A DNA stretch of 64,000 bases, from the NCBI RefSeq assembly GCF_011751865.2, contig NZ_CP061770.1:1798001-1862000 (forward strand), given 5' to 3'. This document shows positions 60,601 to 64,000 of the stretch, piece by piece (the stretch's first letter is position 1; the number at the start of each line of letters is the position of its first letter). Origin of the DNA: Salinibacterium sp. ZJ70 (GTDB lineage Bacteria; Actinomycetota; Actinomycetes; Actinomycetales; Microbacteriaceae). The notes below the pieces were generated by a model. It ran no database searches. It worked only from the letters and a program-made list of their open reading frames with translations, and was not told the DNA's origin. The position numbers were made by a program, and so were the translations under genes.

Positions 60601-60765
60601 TCAGATCCCGGAGACCTTGTCGATCGCGTTCTGGAAGATCGAGGAGAGCGCAGGGCCGGCGAGCGCCCAGATGAGGATGACGAGGGCAGCGGTCATCAAG
60701 GTGATGAGCACCCAGCCGGGCACATCACCGGTGTCGTCGCGAAGTCGGTCGAGGATTCGTCGCAT
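60601..60765 (-). CDS. Small Flp-pilin-like protein
   Basis: A 54-residue protein in the place where actinobacterial Tad operons encode the Flp pilin. RLRDDTGDVPGWVLITLM leads into a hydrophobic helix and a short polar end (SSIFQNAIDKVSGI). The glycine before the helix is present, but the +5 residue is Trp rather than Glu, unlike classical Flp. The ATG at 60765 is used; CACACT lies 7 nt upstream. A longer frame from 60813 is possible but adds an unlikely N-terminus. Likely the main pilus subunit. Confidence 0.72.
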   Translation of the reverse strand: MRRILDRLRDDTGDVPGWVLITLMTAALVILIWALAGPALSSIFQNAIDKVSGI

Positions 60766-60835
60766 GTCGAACAGTGTGGCGAGCGCGCCGGATCCGCGTC
60801 GTGGATTCTCCACAGACCCGGCACGAGAACCGGCG

Positions 60836-61774
60836 CTAGAACCCGAGCTCGAGCACGAGCGTCGCCGGGAAGAGCGCGAACACGATCGTGACAGGCAGGA
60901 TCAGGAACACCAGGGGCACGAGCATCGCGACCTCCTTGCGGCCAGCGGATTCGATGAGCGCGCGCTTCGCGTCCTCGCGCGAATCCTGAGCCTGTGCGCG
61001 CAGCACGTCGACGAGCGGGCTGCCGCGCTCGAGCGCGACGGTGAGCTGTTCGATCGCGCGACTGAGGGAGGGCACCTCGAGGTCGCTCGCGGTGCGTTCG
61101 AGGGCATCGGCGAGCGGGATGCCGAGGTCGACCTCGGCGACCGCTCCCCCGAGCTCTCCTGCGAGCTCGCCGCTGCCGATTCGGGCGACCCGACGGATGG
61201 CGTCGCGCACGCTCTCGCCCGCGGCGAGCGCGAGGCTCAGGAACTCGAGCACGGTCGGGAGCTCGTCGGCGATGCGTGCGGTGCGGGTGCGCGCGCGACG
61301 GGTGAGCAGCTGCTCGGGCAGGAGGAGCCCCGCGGCGAGCGCCAGCACGCCGACGAGCGTGGTGGCCAGCGGGCCGACGGTCGCGGTGCGCGAGAGAGCC
61401 ACGACCGCGACGACGCCCGCCGCGGCGCCGCCTGCCGCCCACGCGAGCTGGCGCGAGCGGAACGCGGCCACCGGATCCGCGGACCCCGCCTGGCGCAACC
61501 GCCGCGCGACCGACGAATCGCCGCCGAGGATCTGGGCGAGCAGCGCCTGCGCCCGCTCGATGAGAGGGGCTGCGAGCCCTGCGAAGACCGATCCCGGCTC
61601 GCTCGTGCGCCGCGCGCGCAGGGCTCGTGCTTCAGCCGAGACGTCGAGGATGTACGGCGCCACCCGATCGGCCAGACGGCGAGCGCCGAACCGCGGAGTG
61701 AGGGCGACGAGCGTCCAGAGTCCGAGCCCCATGGTGAGACCCGCCGCGATGGCGAGGCCGAGTGTCGGGCTCAT
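60836..61774 (-). CDS. tadC: Type II/IV secretion inner-membrane protein TadC
   Basis: GspF-domain membrane protein of 312 residues. A helix at each end of the first third and two at the C-terminus flank the cytoplasmic helical domain ELPTVLEFLSLALAAGESVRDAIRRVA. With TadB it forms the inner-membrane platform for pilus assembly. The ATG at 61774 overlaps the tadB stop as ATGA and is preferred to a GTG at 61783. Confidence 0.88.
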   Translation of the reverse strand: MSPTLGLAIAAGLTMGLGLWTLVALTPRFGARRLADRVAPYILDVSAEARALRARRTSEPGSVFAGLAAPLIERAQALLAQILGGDSSVARRLRQAGSADPVAAFRSRQLAWAAGGAAAGVVAVVALSRTATVGPLATTLVGVLALAAGLLLPEQLLTRRARTRTARIADELPTVLEFLSLALAAGESVRDAIRRVARIGSGELAGELGGAVAEVDLGIPLADALERTASDLEVPSLSRAIEQLTVALERGSPLVDVLRAQAQDSREDAKRALIESAGRKEVAMLVPLVFLILPVTIVFALFPATLVLELGF

Positions 61775-62640
61775 GCGAACCACCTGCGCTCATCGGGGAG
61801 GCGGCCGATGGCGAGCATGATGCGGTACGCCACCACCGTGACCACGAGGCCCACGACCAGCAGCACGACACCCGCGGGTGAGTTGTAGGCGCGCACCGCC
61901 TCGGGCCGGGCGGCGAGCAGGAGCAGAACGAGCCAGGGAGCGGCGACACCGAGCCTCGCAGCGCTCACGACCCAGGTCTGTCGCGCCTCCACCTCCGAGC
62001 GCACCGCGGAGTCGGCGCGCATGAACGCCGCGAGACTGCGCAGCACGGACGGCAGCTCGGTGCCGCCCACATCGCGGGCCACACGCAGCGTCTCGACCAC
62101 ACGATCCGCGACCGGATCTGCGAGCCGATCCTTGAGCGCGTCGAGTGCGAACTCGAGGCGGCCCGTCGCGCGATGATCGGCCGCGAACTCCGCGAACGCG
62201 AGCCGCAGCGGCTCGGGGCCGGATTCGGCGAGCGCCGCGAGAGCGTCACCGAGCGGGAGTCCCGACCGCAGCCCCGCGACCAGATGATCGATGGCGTCGG
62301 GCCAGACGGCGCGCATCGCCCGCCGTCGGGTGCGCGCGCGGGCCAGCACGAGGGCGAACGGTGCTGTGGTCGCCGCGAGGCCGGCAGCGGCGGCGAGCGC
62401 GACGACCGGGGTGACCGCGAGCACCACGAAGCCGGCGATCGAGCCGCACGCGAGCGCCACGAACAGGAGCGCGGGGACGGTCACCCGCCCAAGCCCTGCC
62501 TGCGCGAGTGCGTCCTCGAGTCGCGAAAGCACCCCCTCGCGCCGGACACGCGTCTCGGCCTGTCCACGAGGCCACAGCCACACGGATGCGATCAGCAGCA
62601 CGCCGACGCCGAGTAGCAGACCCCAGAGCGCGCCGTTCAC
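61771..62640 (-). CDS. tadB: Type II/IV secretion inner-membrane protein TadB
   Basis: GspF-domain protein of 289 residues. Two helices near the N-terminus precede WPDAIDHLVAGLRSGLPLGDALAALAESGPEPLR, the cytoplasmic domain, and two more helices follow. It pairs with TadC. The start overlaps the tadA stop and the stop overlaps the tadC start, both as 4-bp overlaps. Confidence 0.88.
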   Translation of the reverse strand: MNGALWGLLLGVGVLLIASVWLWPRGQAETRVRREGVLSRLEDALAQAGLGRVTVPALLFVALACGSIAGFVVLAVTPVVALAAAAGLAATTAPFALVLARARTRRRAMRAVWPDAIDHLVAGLRSGLPLGDALAALAESGPEPLRLAFAEFAADHRATGRLEFALDALKDRLADPVADRVVETLRVARDVGGTELPSVLRSLAAFMRADSAVRSEVEARQTWVVSAARLGVAAPWLVLLLLAARPEAVRAYNSPAGVVLLVVGLVVTVVAYRIMLAIGRLPDERRWFA

Positions 62641-63953
62641 CGCACGGCGTCCCAGCTGACGGCACCCATCGGATCCGGGGTGCGCGGGACGAGCGCGGGA
62701 CTCGCGAGCTCCTGCGGCATCGCCTCCGCGGGACGGGCGGTGAGCACCCGCAGATCGATGCCGGCCCGCTCGAACGGCTCCGTGCGCGCCGGGAGGTCAC
62801 CGGTCGGTTCGAGACCCGCATCGGTGAGACGGAAGACCGTGTCCGCCTCGACGATCCCGTCGACGACCTTCCCGGTGGGCGCGATGATCTCGACCACCCG
62901 GCGGCGCCCGTCGCGGTGCAGCTCGGCGTGCACGACGAGGTCGATCGAGGAGGCGACGGTGGGCGTCACGAAGCTGACATCGATGTTGCGGCCGGCGAGC
63001 AGCGGCAGGGTGCACAGCTTGATGAGCGCCTCCCGCGCGCTGCCGGCGTGGAGCGAGCACATGCCGGGGATGCCCGCGTTGAGCGCGATGAGCAGGTCGA
63101 GCGACTCGGCTTCGCGCACCTCGCCCACGATGAGCCGGTCGGGGCGCATGCGCAGCGATTCCTTGATGAGGCGCCGCAGGGTGATCTCGCCCGTACCTTC
63201 AAGGCTCGGCTGGCGACACTGCATCGCCACGTGATCCGCGGTCGGCACCGAGAGCTCGAACGTCTCCTCGACGGTGACGACGCGCTCATCGCTGCGGCAC
63301 TCGCCGAGCAGCGCGCCGAGCAGCGTCGTCTTGCCGGTGTGGGTGGCGCCTGTCACGAGGATGTTGAGCCCCGCACGCACGGATGCGGCGAGGAAGTCGG
63401 CGGCGGAGCGGGACAGCGTGCCGAGGCGCACGAGATCGTCGAGCCCGCGCATCCCGCTGCGGAAGCGGCGGATGTTGATCGAGATGTGCTGGCGCGTCAC
63501 ATCCGGGATGACGGCGTGCAGGCGCGAGCCGTCGGGCAGCGAGGCATCGACGAACGGGGACGACAGGTCGATGCGGCGACCGGTCTGGTGCAGCATCCGT
63601 TCGAGCAGCTCGCGCACCTCGCCCGCGGTGAGCACGAGCGGCACCCGCTCCGACACACCGTCTCGGGCCACGAAGACCCGGTCGGGGGCGTTGATCCAGA
63701 GCTCTTCGACCGTCGGATCGTCGAGATACGGCTGCAGCGGCCCGAGCCCTGTGAGCGCCGCGAGCACCTGCCTGGCGATGCCCGCCTCGTCGGTGAGCAG
63801 CGGCCCGGCCCCGGCGAGCGCCAGCTCGGCGGAGCGCTGCACCTCGTCACGCACGTACCGCTCGGCAACGCGCCGATCCGCGTGCAGATCGACGCCGTCG
63901 CGCCGCACCCGCTCGCGCACCCGCTCCGTGATCGCCCCGACCTCACCCGCCAC
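62637..63953 (-). CDS. tadA: Pilus assembly ATPase TadA (CpaF)
   Basis: Secretion ATPase of 438 residues that powers Flp pilus assembly. Walker A is GATHTGKTTLL; the Asp box (VTVEETFELS), Walker B (PDRLIVGEVRE) and His box (MCSLHAGSAREAL) are all present. The N-terminal domain ELWINAPDRVFVARDG is typical. The GTG at 63953 is the first plausible start; the frame stays open to the window edge. Any TadZ-like gene would lie to the right, outside the window. Confidence 0.93.
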   Translation of the reverse strand: MAGEVGAITERVRERVRRDGVDLHADRRVAERYVRDEVQRSAELALAGAGPLLTDEAGIARQVLAALTGLGPLQPYLDDPTVEELWINAPDRVFVARDGVSERVPLVLTAGEVRELLERMLHQTGRRIDLSSPFVDASLPDGSRLHAVIPDVTRQHISINIRRFRSGMRGLDDLVRLGTLSRSAADFLAASVRAGLNILVTGATHTGKTTLLGALLGECRSDERVVTVEETFELSVPTADHVAMQCRQPSLEGTGEITLRRLIKESLRMRPDRLIVGEVREAESLDLLIALNAGIPGMCSLHAGSAREALIKLCTLPLLAGRNIDVSFVTPTVASSIDLVVHAELHRDGRRRVVEIIAPTGKVVDGIVEADTVFRLTDAGLEPTGDLPARTEPFERAGIDLRVLTARPAEAMPQELASPALVPRTPDPMGAVSWDAVR

Positions 63954-64000
63954 GCCGACATGATGGCGGGAAGCGGCACAGCGCGGTGCGAATACTCCAC

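Overview
The window reads as chromosomal DNA from a high-GC Gram-positive actinobacterium, most likely a member of the Microbacteriaceae. The support is very high GC with G/C-biased third positions, a one-polypeptide actinobacterial 2-oxoglutarate decarboxylase/dehydrogenase (kgd), a SigH/RsrA-type redox sigma/anti-sigma pair beside aroA-rsgA-hisN, actinobacterial FtsE/FtsX-SmpB-tmRNA synteny, and a Tad pilus operon. The tmRNA encodes the tag ANVKRTDVALAA. I see no IS element, prophage, CRISPR array or tRNA gene; the genus cannot be fixed from this sequence alone.

Layout. 1-5 kb: a truncated membrane protein, a lipoprotein, a GNAT acetyltransferase, ung coupled to an S51-like peptidase, an MFS transporter and an SDR. 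5-13 kb: an acyltransferase-3 protein, metY and metX, then a sensor-kinase / degenerate-kinase / response-regulator operon. 13-19 kb: a GT87-like membrane protein, an amino-acid ABC transporter, nnrD, a HAD phosphatase and an old yellow enzyme. 19-27 kb: two CNNM/CorC transporters with a candidate leader peptide, guaB1 and kgd. 27-32 kb: rsrA-sigH, aroA, rsgA, hisN and a septum-formation-type lipoprotein. 32-35 kb: a xylose/ribose-type ABC importer. 35-41 kb: a coupled gntR-prpD-prpB-prpC methylcitrate operon and a divergent MarR/oxidoreductase pair. 41-47 kb: a macro-domain protein, a LOG protein, and the least familiar part of the window: a TetR gene facing a two-gene operon for a secreted Lon-type protease lipoprotein and an 800-residue lipoprotein. 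47-53 kb: ssrA, a SIMPL protein, smpB, ftsX, ftsE and prfB. 53-56 kb: gadB-gadC. 56-59 kb: a membrane protein of unknown function and a TetR/MFS efflux pair. 59-64 kb: tadA-tadB-tadC-pilin-tadE-tadE-tadG, running up to the right edge.

Two themes recur. First, many genes have no Shine-Dalgarno sequence; a TANNNT -10 box (often TAGGCT) lies 6-7 nt, sometimes 8-9 nt, before the start codon, which points to widespread leaderless transcription. Two very short leaderless ORFs also end in an ATGA overlap with the gene behind them, and one of these precedes the CNNM metal transporters. Second, operons are tightly coupled by 4-bp ATGA/GTGA overlaps.

The best candidates for something undescribed are the TetR-Lon-lipoprotein module (42325-47433) and the acidic/proline-rich leader ORF before the CNNM genes (21331-21411). 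All functional calls rest on motifs and family knowledge read by eye; no database search was run.
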